NCBI GenBank assembly: GCA_024734555.1
Contig: JANPWX010019236.1
Span: 155,839 to 219,838, forward strand
Length of the DNA: 64,000 nucleotides
Direction: 5' to 3'
DNA from: Trochalopteron elliotii
Taxonomy: Eukaryota > Chordata > Aves > Passeriformes > Leiothrichidae
Shown: in pieces, positions 10,101 through 18,951 of the stretch
How positions within the stretch are numbered: position 1 is the stretch's first letter
Layout: every line of letters starts with the position of its first letter
Notes under the pieces: generated by a model
Database searches by the model: none
Told to the model about the DNA's origin: nothing
Seen by the model: only the letters and a program-made list of their open reading frames with translations
Program-made: the position numbers and the translations under genes

Positions 10101-13100
10101 TCAACCCATCAGGAAAATATTTGCCTTTTATTTGCCTCCAGAATCAAGGTTGCTGCTGATAATTATAATTATGAATTAAGCAGAGTGTCATTGAGAGGAA
10201 GTCAGGATAATCCTGCCGTGCCCAGCACCTGCTGCTCAGCCTGGCATGAGAAAGGGAAAGGGGAATGGGAGAATGGTGATTCCATGGTGGGTCTGTGGGA
10301 AACTCAGCTTTCAGCAGATGAGCAGGCTGTCCCTGATTGAGCAGTCCCAGGAAGGCTTGTGCTGGGACATACAGGAAGGGCTCTGTGTCAACATTTGCCC
10401 TGGCAGCCACAGCTGAACACAAGACCTTGAGCCTGAGTCTCCACTGAGCCCTCCCTTAGAGCAGGTGCTCAGCAGAGGGGGACCTGGGGCTCCACTGGGG
10501 CTGGGAATATCCACTGCTGTATCCCCAGGCACATCCCCCTGCCATCCCCAGTGCCAACAGGCTGAATTTACACCTTCCTGCAGTGCCCTACAACAAAGCA
10601 CAGTGTGTCTCCCACTGCCCCCAAGAGGGGCTCTGACCCCACTTTGATCCCATGGGGTTTCCAGCAGAGCAGCACAGCCCTGGAGGAGCCCTGTACATAC
10701 TCTGACCCCACTTTGATCCCATGGGGTTTCCAGCAGAGCAGCACAGCCCTGGAGGGGCCCTGTACATACCTATCTCACAGTTCTTGCCTTCGTACCCAGC
10801 TGGGCACCAGCACACGTAGGAATTGATTTCATCCTTGCAAACAGCTCCATTTTTGCATGGGTTGGGGTTGCACTGGTCCCCATCTTGGAGAGAAGACAGG
10901 AGAATTAACAAACACGAGGCTCCTCCATGCCCTGGAGCCTCACTGTGCAAGGCAAACAAGGGACAGCACAGCTTCCTTCTTTGTCATGGGGAGAAGTCAG
11001 GTCCTGGCAGCCAAGTGTGCAGCAGACAATGTCAGCGTGGGGACAACAGCAGCAGGGCCTTACTGGAGTCCCAGCTGTGTCCCCTGAGGGTTATTTCTGC
11101 TCCTTTCAGCAGAACCCCTCCTCAGTCACCCTCATGCAACACCTCAGCAGGACCTCGTGTCTCGGCCAAATTGGACAAGTTTAGGTTTGCTGCTTCAAGG
11201 CTAATTTAAGTATCCTGGGTTGTTTTAACACTAACTCTGCTCTGTGAAAGTTTGGGTCTGTCCACTGGGGTGTGGAGACCTGTCTGTGTGTTACAATTGG
11301 GAACTTTCCTGTTGCTCTTTATTTCTTTCTCAGTCCTGTACTACTGTTACCTGGTCTAGATTCCTCCTCATGTGCCAGAGGTTTTATTTTCACAGCTGCC
11401 TCCAGCTGAGAACCTCAGGCTTTAATGAAAATACTCACTGTTGTGAAATTGATGATCTAAAACTTTGGAAAAGTAAATCAGTGATGTTAAGTGAAGTTGA
11501 AATGCTTGTGCCAAGGCATGGAGAAAGGGCGAGGTCTCACTGTGTCTGTGTCCTGCAAAGTGGCAGCACAGTGTGGCATTAATGGGGTTTTCAGGAATGG
11601 GCTGGAATGCAAAATACAAACAGGAACAGAATGGATTGGGCTTGTCTGAGTCCTGGTGTGGAGGTTTGCAGGTAGGGTGAGGATTGCAGCTGTTATTGCA
11701 GCCTGGTGAGGGCAGCTGGGGCTCGGGTGCTGTGCAAGGGTGAGTTCCTGTGGTCTGGGAATAGCAGCTTGCACCCTGAACAGCAAACCAGGCACCTCAG
11801 ATGACAGAGGAATAGATGGCATTCCTTATTTTTGATGAGCTAATTTGTTACAGTGGCAGGGAAACAAATACAATGTTGAGTTTCATCAGTTGATTTTTTT
11901 CGGAGGACAGCCCTACAATGCAAATGTAATGTTTTTATTTTATAGTCTGGACTGAGTAATCTGAATTATTTAAGGCTTTTTAGTGAGATGTTCTGGGCAC
12001 TTGGCCAATCTACAAAACAGTTCATTTATTGAAATGTCCTTAAAATTAGTTTCAGATGGTGTAGTGGGCATTGAAATCTTTTTGTCAAGGGACCAAGGAG
12101 TTGTTGGGGATGGAGGCTGAAAAGGAAGAAGTAGATGTGGAAAGAAAACAGTGAAGTAAGGGTGTGAATTGCAAACAGCTGTTTGCTATGATCATGTTGA
12201 GTCTCCACTTTAATATGGCATTTCTAGGGATTCATGCTGTGCCTTGACAAGGCTGTGCCTTATCTGGAGATCTCTGCTTGAGAACAGAGCATTTGGTGTT
12301 TGCTGAAGGAGTGTTAATTATTGCTGTGGTATTTTACTCTGTGACACAGCTGAAACTGAAGCCCAGAGCGTGCCCTGGGCTCAATGAGATCCAGCAGTCT
12401 GCCTGAACTGGTTTTGTTCTGTGAGGTTTTTGAAATTTGTTCAGAAAAATCCTGCTTGAACAAATAAAATGCTAAGACTTTTTTTTTTTTTTGGCTTGCC
12501 ATTTCTATATCAAGGGGACAGACCCAGGCTGGGCACTGCAGGATTGGGAGTGCAAGGCTCTGACTGGCTCTATCAGTGCAGTTTCTGTATTTTCTGCTGA
12601 AATACATCTGTTACAGTAAGATCAGGTCTTTATGCACTAAGGGAGGAGTATTAAGCATCAGAACATAAAGAAAGCAGCTCTTACCAACGTATGTTTGCCA
12701 AAACTGCATCTGCAAAGGGAAAAAAGAAAAAGTTTCCTTTGTTTTCTAATTTCTGGGTATTGTCTCACTGAAGTAGTACCTGGGTGGCTCCAAAGCTGAA
12801 GGAAAAGACTTGCAGGGAAACCACCACCTCCATAATCCCAGTGGTGACTGATAAAGCTTTTAAAGCAGTTCCCCAGCCCAAGTGATGGAGCACAAATGAG
12901 AATTAGCCATGCTGCCCTTGGCCCTGTAAGTTTTCTCCTCGCTGTTCCCTCCTTTTGCCCCTCTGTGCCCCCCCTGAAGGGAGGGGAGGTGTGGGATGGA
13001 GGGAACAAGGTGCTGCCACTTTGCAGCAGCATCAATACTCACTGTTTTCTCTTCGTTTTCAAACACTTCTCGGGCTTCTTCATAGCTGCATTTCTCTTCT

Positions 13101-16100
13101 ATGCATTCCCTCTCGAGGTTCCCAGGAATCACCTCTTCCAGCCTGTTGGAGTTGGCTCTCCTCTGCCTCTGCAGGACCGAGCTCGCCTCTTTGTTCTCAA
13201 TGAACACTGAAATTGGGACAGGAACAGGGGCTGGAGCAGCTGGGATGGGCTGTCAGGGCTCTGTTCTCCCAGGAAACAAGCCCTTTCCAAGTGTGCACCC
13301 CCCTCTGCCCCATGGCCAGAGACATTTCAGGACTGTTATTGTGGACCTGAGCTTTCTTTATTGCCCAGCTTAAGTGTAGTCTGAAATATCAAATCTGCAG
13401 AGCCAAATATCAAAATAGTCAATAAGCAGAAATGACTGATGGCAAGAAGGTGATTGGGAGTGCTGAAGTTCGATGTTTAAAATACCCTTAAAGCAGATGG
13501 TGTGAGAATCTCCCATCACAGATGCACAGATTGGAATAAGATGCTTGAGAGGGGGAAAATAATGGGCTTTTTCATGCTGCTGCTTGGTGAGGTCTTGTTT
13601 GGATACAGAAATTGTCCTGCTTCATCTGCCTGTGTGGGCTGTGAAAGGCCATTTGCCTCTGCAAGCAGCTGTGGCCCTTGGAAGAAAGGGGCCATTTCTT
13701 CCTCTCCCTGCTCCTCATCCTTGCCCATGGCCCTGGGTCCCAGCATCTCCTGCAGGCACGAGGGGTGACATGAGCCTCACTCACCCCCTGGGCCACCTCC
13801 TGGCAGTGGGGGTTGTTTGTATCCACCTTCAGCAAGAGCTGCTGGCACTGCAGGGACCCCAGTGTGGGTGGGATGGCCACAGTGGCCACCAGTCTTGCCA
13901 TGGTGGCTGCCTGGTGAGGGGCAGTCCTGTCATGGTGCTACTATGGGTGTTGTCCTGGCAGGGCCATGGTCCAGCAGCAGGGACAGCAGCAGTGCCTGTC
14001 CTGTGGCAGCCCCTGGCAGGGTTTGCTCCTGACCCACCTCTGCTGAGGGTTCTTCTTCACCTCCCTAAAACACATCATTCACCCAGGGGATGTCCCTGCT
14101 TTGCCAGCCCAGCCTCTCCTCTCTCTCCACCATCCTGCAGCATGCCCAGTGTTATAGATATATATTATAAAGTTGGCTTTTGGCAAGGTGTGTGCTATAT
14201 GAATAATAACATTGTATTAAGAACACAAGATTTTTATTTCTGCTATTAGTAAAGAAAATTAGACATAGTGGTAGTAGTTGATAGAGTGTGCTTAAACTGT
14301 CTGTTTGGTGGGGATAACATCCAGTGAACATGGAAAGAAGACCCTGCTATTGATACACCAACTATCAGCATCTCCCACCTGAAGAGAGTCTGGACCAAGG
14401 CCCAGGCTGGAGGTGATAGTGAAGACACAGCCCACAAACACACATGCTCTAAAAAGGGGCACCCAAGGAGGGACCATGCAAAACAGTTCCTGGAGTATGG
14501 AAACTAGTTTATGGAAAAATATGAATATTCAACAGACTGATAGAGTAGAAAGGGGATTTAAAGAATGTCTCTGATACAGCAGGGTGTGGACCTGGCTGAG
14601 TGCCAAGTCACCCGGCCATACTTTGCTTTTTTTCTCTCTCCTAATTGTCTTATTTTCTATTAAACCTATTTCTTAAAATTTACATAGAAAGCGAACCTAG
14701 ATTTTCACACCCTTTTTGTCACCAGATGGCAAGGTAGAGCAGCTCTGGGAGCCGTGGTGGCCACCGGGGACACAAGCCCTCCTCCGGGGACTCTGCAGGG
14801 AGGGCCCGGGCAGTGTTGGCCCCGCTGAGGGTTGGGGACAGTGTGAGCTTGGCCAGGCAGGGAGAGGGGACACCGAGGGACAAGCACCAGGCACTCATCC
14901 CTTCTCACAGCCAGGTCCTGCTCCCGACCCAGAGCAGAGCCCAGCCTTGCTGAGTCTGCAGAAAAGGGTTAGTGGAGCTCTCATGGGCCCCAGGCAGGTT
15001 GGTTGGTTCACACCAGGCCTCCCTCAGTGGAAGGAGCCCCTTCCCTGACAGGTGTCTCTGCAAGAGACTGAAAACCTTCCTTCAGCTCCTCCCTCAGGTG
15101 GGATGTGCCAGGCACCTGCCACAATTAACCCGTTTAATGGAGAGAATTCATTTTAATGAATGCAGCTTTACCTCCCTTCAGATCCCTCTAGGCTTTCTCC
15201 CTTGTTTACAGATCCCACATGCTGCTTTTACAAGCAAAACCTGATTTGGACTGAAGGCTGCAGGCCCTGTGGGGTGACAGGAATGGGACTCACTGGGCTG
15301 GAAACCATCCTGACACTGAGAATACACTCACACCATTTACCAACTTCTGAACCAGAACCTGAGGGAGTGACTCAAGTCTCTGGCAGGGCACACCTCTCCT
15401 GCCCACTCTGTTTTATAGGGGGTACACCTGGGTAGGTGGTGGCAAAAATACAAGGTTCTGCTCCCTTTTCGTTGTGGAGCAAACATTTTGGAGAGAGCTT
15501 TTTTTAACCTGTTTGCAGCAGTGTTTTAATGAAAGAAGAGAGGGCAGCCTTGCAGCAAACAGGAACTCACACTGGATGTGAACCAGCCTCTGCTGGAACT
15601 GTTGCTGCTACAGATAAATCAAGCAACAGCCTGCATTACTGTGTGTGATTGCCCACATCCATCAACTGCTCTATCTTGTCTCCAGCTTTGGCTGCATCCT
15701 ACAGTCTTTGTTAAAATCACGCTGGGTTTGGCTTTAAACAATCCTCTCAGTGGCAAGTCCAATGACTGTTTTATGGAGGTGAACACTTGTTTCTTCCCCA
15801 GGACAAAGTGATGGCACACAAAGAGGTGTGACTGTCACTCCACCAGCAGCACTCTGCCCTCTTCCCCTTCTGTGTGTGCCTTCTAAAATGGCTGAATCCA
15901 GCCCCGAAAGCTTAAAGAAGCAAAAAAACTAAGAAAAATTCCATTCTTAAAATTAATCCCTGTGACACATGCTGTATAAAATCAGCATAAAAGTCATTAT
16001 TTCATTCCCCCAGAAAAGAGCCAGAGCTTTAAAGACGAGCTATAAAATGCAGCAATGCCTCTGAGCTGTTGTCTCCCACAAGCTGTCACACTACCAAGTG

Positions 16101-16246
16101 ACAAACTGTCCCTTTGCCAGTGTCCAGTGACACCCTGTACCCAGAAGTGAAGGGTTTGCTCAGCTTTAAATGAACTCACCTGTATTTTCACCACCAAGAC
16201 AAGTTCCCAGAAGACATATGGAGAGTATGAGGGGGATATTTGCCAT
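3643..16246 (-). CDS. F9: Coagulation factor IX (F9), complete, 8 coding exons
   Basis: Vitamin K-dependent serine protease zymogen, secreted by liver in other vertebrates; activated factor IX with factor VIIIa and calcium on membranes cleaves factor X. Exons (5' to 3'): 16246-16180, 13206-13043, 12709-12685, 10883-10770, 9054-8926, 6916-6678, 6146-6023, 4190-3643. All junctions are GT/AG and the joined frame is open for 469 residues. Order: signal peptide (about 1-21), propeptide ending in a furin site RQRR (to 39), Gla domain (40-~85), EGF1, EGF2, activation peptide bounded by LTR/S and GTR/VVGG, protease with H273, D323, S419 and specificity-pocket D413. Exons 2, 3, 4, 5 and 8 have the human lengths (known); exon 6 is 36 nt and exon 7 is 9 nt longer, while exon 1 coding is shorter. 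Factors VII, X and protein C were considered; the activation peptide, the 25-nt exon 3 and residue-level match fit factor IX best. Confidence 0.97.
4239..4616 (+). repeat. Intronic duplicated block, copy 1, with CR1 3' tail
   Basis: About 378 bp in intron 7, 49 bp upstream of the exon 8 acceptor. It matches 6176-6565 with scattered substitutions. Its first ~115 bp end in the pattern of a CR1 retroposon 3' end (TTTAAGGGCCCTTCCAACCC, then GATTCTATCAT). The remainder is not recognised. A third, partial copy of its middle (CCTTCCCTCAGCCTTCAGCT) recurs at about 4621-4670. Confidence 0.85.
5040..5480 (+). promoter_or_regulatory. CpG island inside F9 intron 7
   Basis: A GC-rich, CpG-dense block of ~400 bp in otherwise ordinary intron sequence. 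On the plus strand it ends with a consensus donor (GCCGCAG/GTGAGC, exon side ending at 5451); another donor-like AACAG/GTAGGG lies at 5172. It looks like a promoter with a first exon antisense to F9. No coding sequence is recognised in it. Confidence 0.5.
6023..6146 (-). CDS. F9: F9 exon 7: protease segment with catalytic His
   Basis: 124 nt against 115 in human (three extra residues). Encodes [18 protein letters not shown], with catalytic His at precursor residue 273, and ends in LTVVAG at phase 1. Two of the extra residues lie after the Cys of the His loop, one before the first Cys. It creates an NLT glycosylation sequon that human F9 lacks at this place. Acceptor CCCACAG, donor GCAG/GTGAGC. 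Confidence 0.96.
6176..6565 (+). repeat. Intronic duplicated block, copy 2, with CR1 3' tail
   Basis: About 390 bp in intron 6, 30 bp upstream of the exon 7 acceptor, in the same orientation as the block at 4239-4616. It starts at the homologous base (GGGTTTGTGTAGGCC against GGGTCTGTGTAAGCC) and ends at the same GGCTTGGGACT. It takes up most of the 531-bp intron. Confidence 0.85.
6678..6916 (-). CDS. F9: F9 exon 6: linker, activation peptide, protease N-terminus
   Basis: 239 nt against 203 in human, so 12 residues longer. It starts VPYPCGR, whose Cys bonds to the protease domain, then the first activation cleavage KRKLTR/SMN. The activation peptide contains two N-glycosylation sequons (NIT, NTT) and a Thr/Ser-rich stretch. 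The second cleavage is GTGTR-type (TGTR/VVGG), followed by EVPWQ. Acceptor CCTCAG, donor CAG/GTACAG at phase 0. Confidence 0.95.
6917..8925 (-). other. F9: F9 intron 5, no feature seen
   Basis: About 2 kb between exons 6 and 5. No repeat family, RNA gene or alternative exon that I can support. Confidence 0.6.
8926..9054 (-). CDS. F9: F9 exon 5: EGF2 domain
   Basis: 129 nt, phase 1 in and out, same length as human. Encodes the non-calcium EGF module with six cysteines ([12 protein letters not shown] ... VV-C-S-C-APGY ... S-C-EPT). Acceptor TTTCAG, donor ACAG/GTTAAC. In the family this module positions the protease domain and contacts factor VIIIa. Confidence 0.97.
9055..10630 (-). other. F9: F9 intron 4 remainder, no feature seen
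   Basis: Unique-looking intron between exon 5 and the 69-bp tandem duplication. No element recognised. Confidence 0.6.
10631..10769 (-). repeat. 69-bp tandem duplication in intron 4, including the splice donor
   Basis: Two copies, 10631-10699 and 10700-10768, nearly identical, differing mainly in GGAGGAG versus GGAGGGG. On the F9 strand each copy begins with the donor-like GTATGTACAGG, so the exon 4 donor is repeated 69 nt into the intron. The period is a multiple of three and the frame stays open across both copies. Confidence 0.9.
10770..10883 (-). CDS. F9: F9 exon 4: EGF1 domain
   Basis: 114 nt, phase 1 at both ends. Encodes a calcium-binding EGF domain starting DGDQC, with six cysteines and the beta-hydroxylation pattern [12 protein letters not shown], so mature Asp64 is a predicted hydroxylation site. 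The sites that carry O-glycans in human (Ser53 in C-x-S-x-P-C and Ser61 before Cys62) are Pro and Val here. The donor is GATAG/GTATGT and is copied 69 bp downstream in the intron. Confidence 0.97.
   Translation of the reverse strand: MGTSATPTHAKMELFARMKSIPTCAGAQLGTKARTVR
10884..12684 (-). other. F9: F9 intron 3, no feature seen
   Basis: About 1.8 kb with a T-run at 12479-12492 but no recognisable element. The 333-bp intron 2 (12710-13042) is likewise plain. Confidence 0.6.
12685..12709 (-). CDS. F9: F9 exon 3: aromatic stack micro-exon (25 nt)
   Basis: Tiny exon with acceptor TTTGCAG and donor GTAAGAG, encoding MQFWQTYV plus one base that completes the Asp of the next exon. Exactly 25 nt, the family's conserved length. 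It carries the Phe-Trp hydrophobic stack that links Gla to EGF1. Mature residue 40 is Gln here; it is a carboxylated Glu in human (known). Confidence 0.95.
13043..13206 (-). CDS. F9: F9 exon 2: propeptide and Gla domain
   Basis: 164 nt, the same length as human exon 2. It encodes the propeptide with the gamma-carboxylase recognition residues Phe at -16 and Ala at -10, then the furin site RQRR, then mature residues 1-38 beginning ANSNRLEE. Glutamates stand at mature positions 7, 8, 15, 17, 20, 21, 26, 27, 30, 33, 35 and 36; Cys18/Cys23 form the small Gla loop. Acceptor TTTCAG, donor GTGAGT, phase 1 in and phase 0 out. Position 35 is Glu where human has Thr. Confidence 0.97.
14150..14709 (+). 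mobile_element. Solo LTR, family 1, copy 1 (in F9 intron 1)
   Basis: 560 bp, starting TGTTATAG and ending TTTTCACA, nearly identical to 18393-18951 and, inverted, to 27692-28062. A pyrimidine-rich stretch and TATTAAAC near the end suggest plus orientation, antisense to F9. No convincing target-site duplication is visible (flanks CCAG and CCCT). The third copy has a 4-bp duplication, which fits a class I (ERV1-type) element. Confidence 0.75.
16180..16246 (-). CDS. F9: F9 exon 1, coding part: signal peptide
   Basis: Starts at the ATG in 16246-16244 and encodes 22 residues plus one base: [18 protein letters not shown] followed by GENT. The core ([14 protein letters not shown]) is hydrophobic, as expected for a secretory signal, and small residues (C, G) suit signal peptidase. 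The donor reads ACAG/GTGAGT. This start was chosen because the frame runs straight into the propeptide of exon 2 at phase 1. Human exon 1 encodes 29 residues and starts at an upstream Met, so this leader is shorter. Confidence 0.9.
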
Positions 16247-16345
16247 CTTCTCCCCACTGCCCACACCTCTTGCTGAGAGCTGGTTTGGGTGGCGGAGCTC
16301 GGTCAATAGTTCCAAAGGGCAAGTGCTTGTTTACTGACTCTGGGT
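16247..16345 (-). promoter_or_regulatory. F9: F9 5' UTR and proximal promoter region
   Basis: The ~100 bp upstream of the F9 ATG hold a perfect FOXA-type core (TGTTTAC on plus at 16328-16334, GTAAACA in the gene's direction) and, immediately gene-proximal, an HNF4/COUP-like CTTTG core (TTCCAAAGGGCAA on plus, 16310-16322). Liver factors of these families drive mammalian F9 (known). There is no clear TATA box. The transcription start is not determined. Confidence 0.5.
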
Positions 16346-18392
16346 AACCCTTGAATTTAAGGTCCCCAGATGTTCCAGTGCCCAGCAAAGCCAGCTGGAT
16401 CTTCTGCCATGGGAATCCCATGGTGTGTCCTGTGGCACTGGGGGTGCTCACCAGCTGGCACACTCCATCCACAGGGACAGGGATGTGTCCTGCTGCATGT
16501 GCTGCTGTCTCCCAGGCTGCAGCTCCAGCAATTGCTCTGAGGCTACAGTGGCCCTTGGGTGGGTGTTACAGCTTTTGCTCGAGCTTATGAACCATAAATT
16601 CTGTGCACTCAGTCCAGAAAATTAGGGGCATTCCTTTGTGAGGCGAGGGGTGCAGACGTTTTTGGTTCATGGTGGTTGCAGTTACCTCTGTGTGCAACAC
16701 AGACCCAGCAGCTGCAGGGAAGAGGAGAGGCTGAATGTGAGTTGTAGACTCGTGAGATCTGTCCTGTCTAGGTGGAAAAAATCCTCTATCTTCCTTTTCC
16801 TGAGCAAACAAAAGGTCCTGAAAACTATAATTCATCTTGTTTCTTCTTGCTCCATTTGAAATGATCTTTATTCATCACTGACAGTAGCTTTTGTTATCAA
16901 ATTTCTGTGGTTGATAAATGAGTTAGGATGAGGTAATGTGCTGTTGATGTAAATTGAATGCAAAGTGAAGAAGGTAATGATCGCTTCTCATTTTCTGTGC
17001 ATAAGGAAATGCAAATGTGAGAAAATAAATTGAGCTAAAATGCTGAAACAATACATGTCCTATCAATAAAGAGGAGAGGGGAGAATGGCCTGCCATAACA
17101 AAGGATAATTAGAATCTCATTACTGTAAATATTTTACTTTAGAACATAGGTCAGTCAAATCATTTTAGGTTTATGGTGCATATTTCACGTGTAATAGTTT
17201 TTGCAACATTATTGCCAATTAATCTTCACAGAGAATGCCAACATCATTACAATAAACATGGTTATTAATACAAACAAATTCTATTGTTTATTACTATTGC
17301 TGTCAACTTCTGGGGCACTAATTTGAAAGCAAAGTGCTTCTTTTCATTTATTTTGCAAACAAATCCTCAGATTTGTGATCCGCAGCACGGGCCCTTTGGA
17401 GATGAAAGCCTTGTTGTTTAGGTGGGTGACATCGATCAGATCTGGATGTATTTTGACTTCCTGTTCAATGTTCTCAAAAGAAGAGTGTTTAGAATAACAC
17501 TCAAGTGTTGTTCCTTCCTATGAAATAGGCTTGCAGTAGCACTGAGCTGTTATATATCTCTTCTGGTTTGATGTGGTTTGGGCTTTTTTATTGAAATATC
17601 CCCTTTTTTGTTGGAACAGAAGCATCCCACACATGATTGCTGTGCCTGTGCCTGTGCCCAGGGCAGAGGGAGCCTGCCCTGGCAGGGCTGCAGGGCAGCT
17701 TGTTCCTGGCAGGGTCACCCCTCTGACCTGGGGCTGCCCCTCCTTCTCAGGAGCTCTCTGCTGCCAAGTGAACTGAAGCTTCTGAGAAGTCAGAACCAGA
17801 AATCTATTTCCATTTTAATCTGATAGATATTTTTTTCAAAGTGTGCTCTGGCTGCACTGATCAATAATGTTAAACAGCCTGATGGCTTGAAGATCTTGTT
17901 AAAGGATTGTTCATAATCTCCCTTGTCTCCAAATACACTCTTTTAAGTGAAAAATCCTCACTCAAAACCTGAAGCAATTTGCCCTTGCACTCTAGACATC
18001 TGTGGTAAGAAATCTTTCCTTAACCAAGAGCAAACAAGCTATTTCTTAAAAAAAAAAACAAAACAGGGGAAGTAATGCTTGATCTTTATTTTTTCTTATT
18101 CTTTATGTGATTGCTTTGGATTCGCTGGCTTTTTCTGCAGCTCTGATTGTGGGGAATGATGCAAATTATGCAAATCTGAAGGCAGCACAGCCGTGGGGCC
18201 CCTCACAGTGCTGTCACTGCTGTAATGATTAACCTCCTGGAGAAAGTCCCATAGCCCCAGAGACACTCAGGTGTGTTTGGCCATCAGAGGCAGCAGTGAC
18301 CTGCCCCAGGTGGGGCTCTGCCCTGAGCCTTCCAGATGGGCTTCAGGAGCCCTCCTGCCCGTGCTTCTGGGCACATGGGACCACAGGCATAC
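16346..18392. other. F9 upstream region, no gene seen
   Basis: Between the F9 promoter and the upstream LTR. The segment 16860-17380 is AT-rich and non-repetitive, with an octamer-type ATGCAAAT at about 17009, and could be a conserved noncoding element. This was not testable here. Confidence 0.4.
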
Positions 18393-18951
18393 TGTTATAA
18401 ATGTATATTATAAAGTTGGCTCTTCATAAGGTGTGTGCTATATGATTAATAACGTTGTGGTAAGGATATAAGTTTTTATTTCTGCTGTTAGTAAAGAAAA
18501 TTAAGCATAGTGATAGTAGTTGATAGAGTGTGCTTAAACTGTCTGTTTGGTGGGGATAACATCCAGTGAACATGGAAAGAAGACCCTGCTATTGATACAC
18601 CAACTATCAGCATCTCCCACCTGAAGAGAGTCTGGACCAAGGCCCAGGCTGGAGGTGATAGTGAAGACACAGCCCACAAACACACGTGCTCTAAAAAGGG
18701 GCACCCAAGGAGGGACCATGCAAAACAGTTCCTGGAGTATGGAAACTAGTTTATGGAAAAATATGGATATTCAACAGACTGATAGAGTAGAAAGGGGATT
18801 TAAAGAATGTCTCTGATACAGCAGGGTGTGGACCTGGCTGAATGCCAAGTCACCGGGCTGTACTTTGCTTTTTTTCTCTCTCCTAATTGTCTTATTTTCT
18901 ATTAAACCTATTTCTTAAAATTTGCATAGAAAGTGAACCTTGTTTTTCACA
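18393..18951 (+). mobile_element. Solo LTR, family 1, copy 2 (upstream of F9)
   Basis: 559 bp, TGTTATAA to TTTTTCACA, same orientation as the copy at 14150. It lies about 2.1 kb upstream of the F9 start codon. Flanks ATAC and ACAT do not match, so the target-site duplication is lost or altered. No internal retroviral sequence adjoins it. Confidence 0.75.

Noticed and set aside
14150..18951. Full provirus with LTRs at 14150 and 18393
   Set aside because: The interval contains F9 exon 1 and promoter, not gag/pol/env; the LTRs must be separate insertions or later copies.
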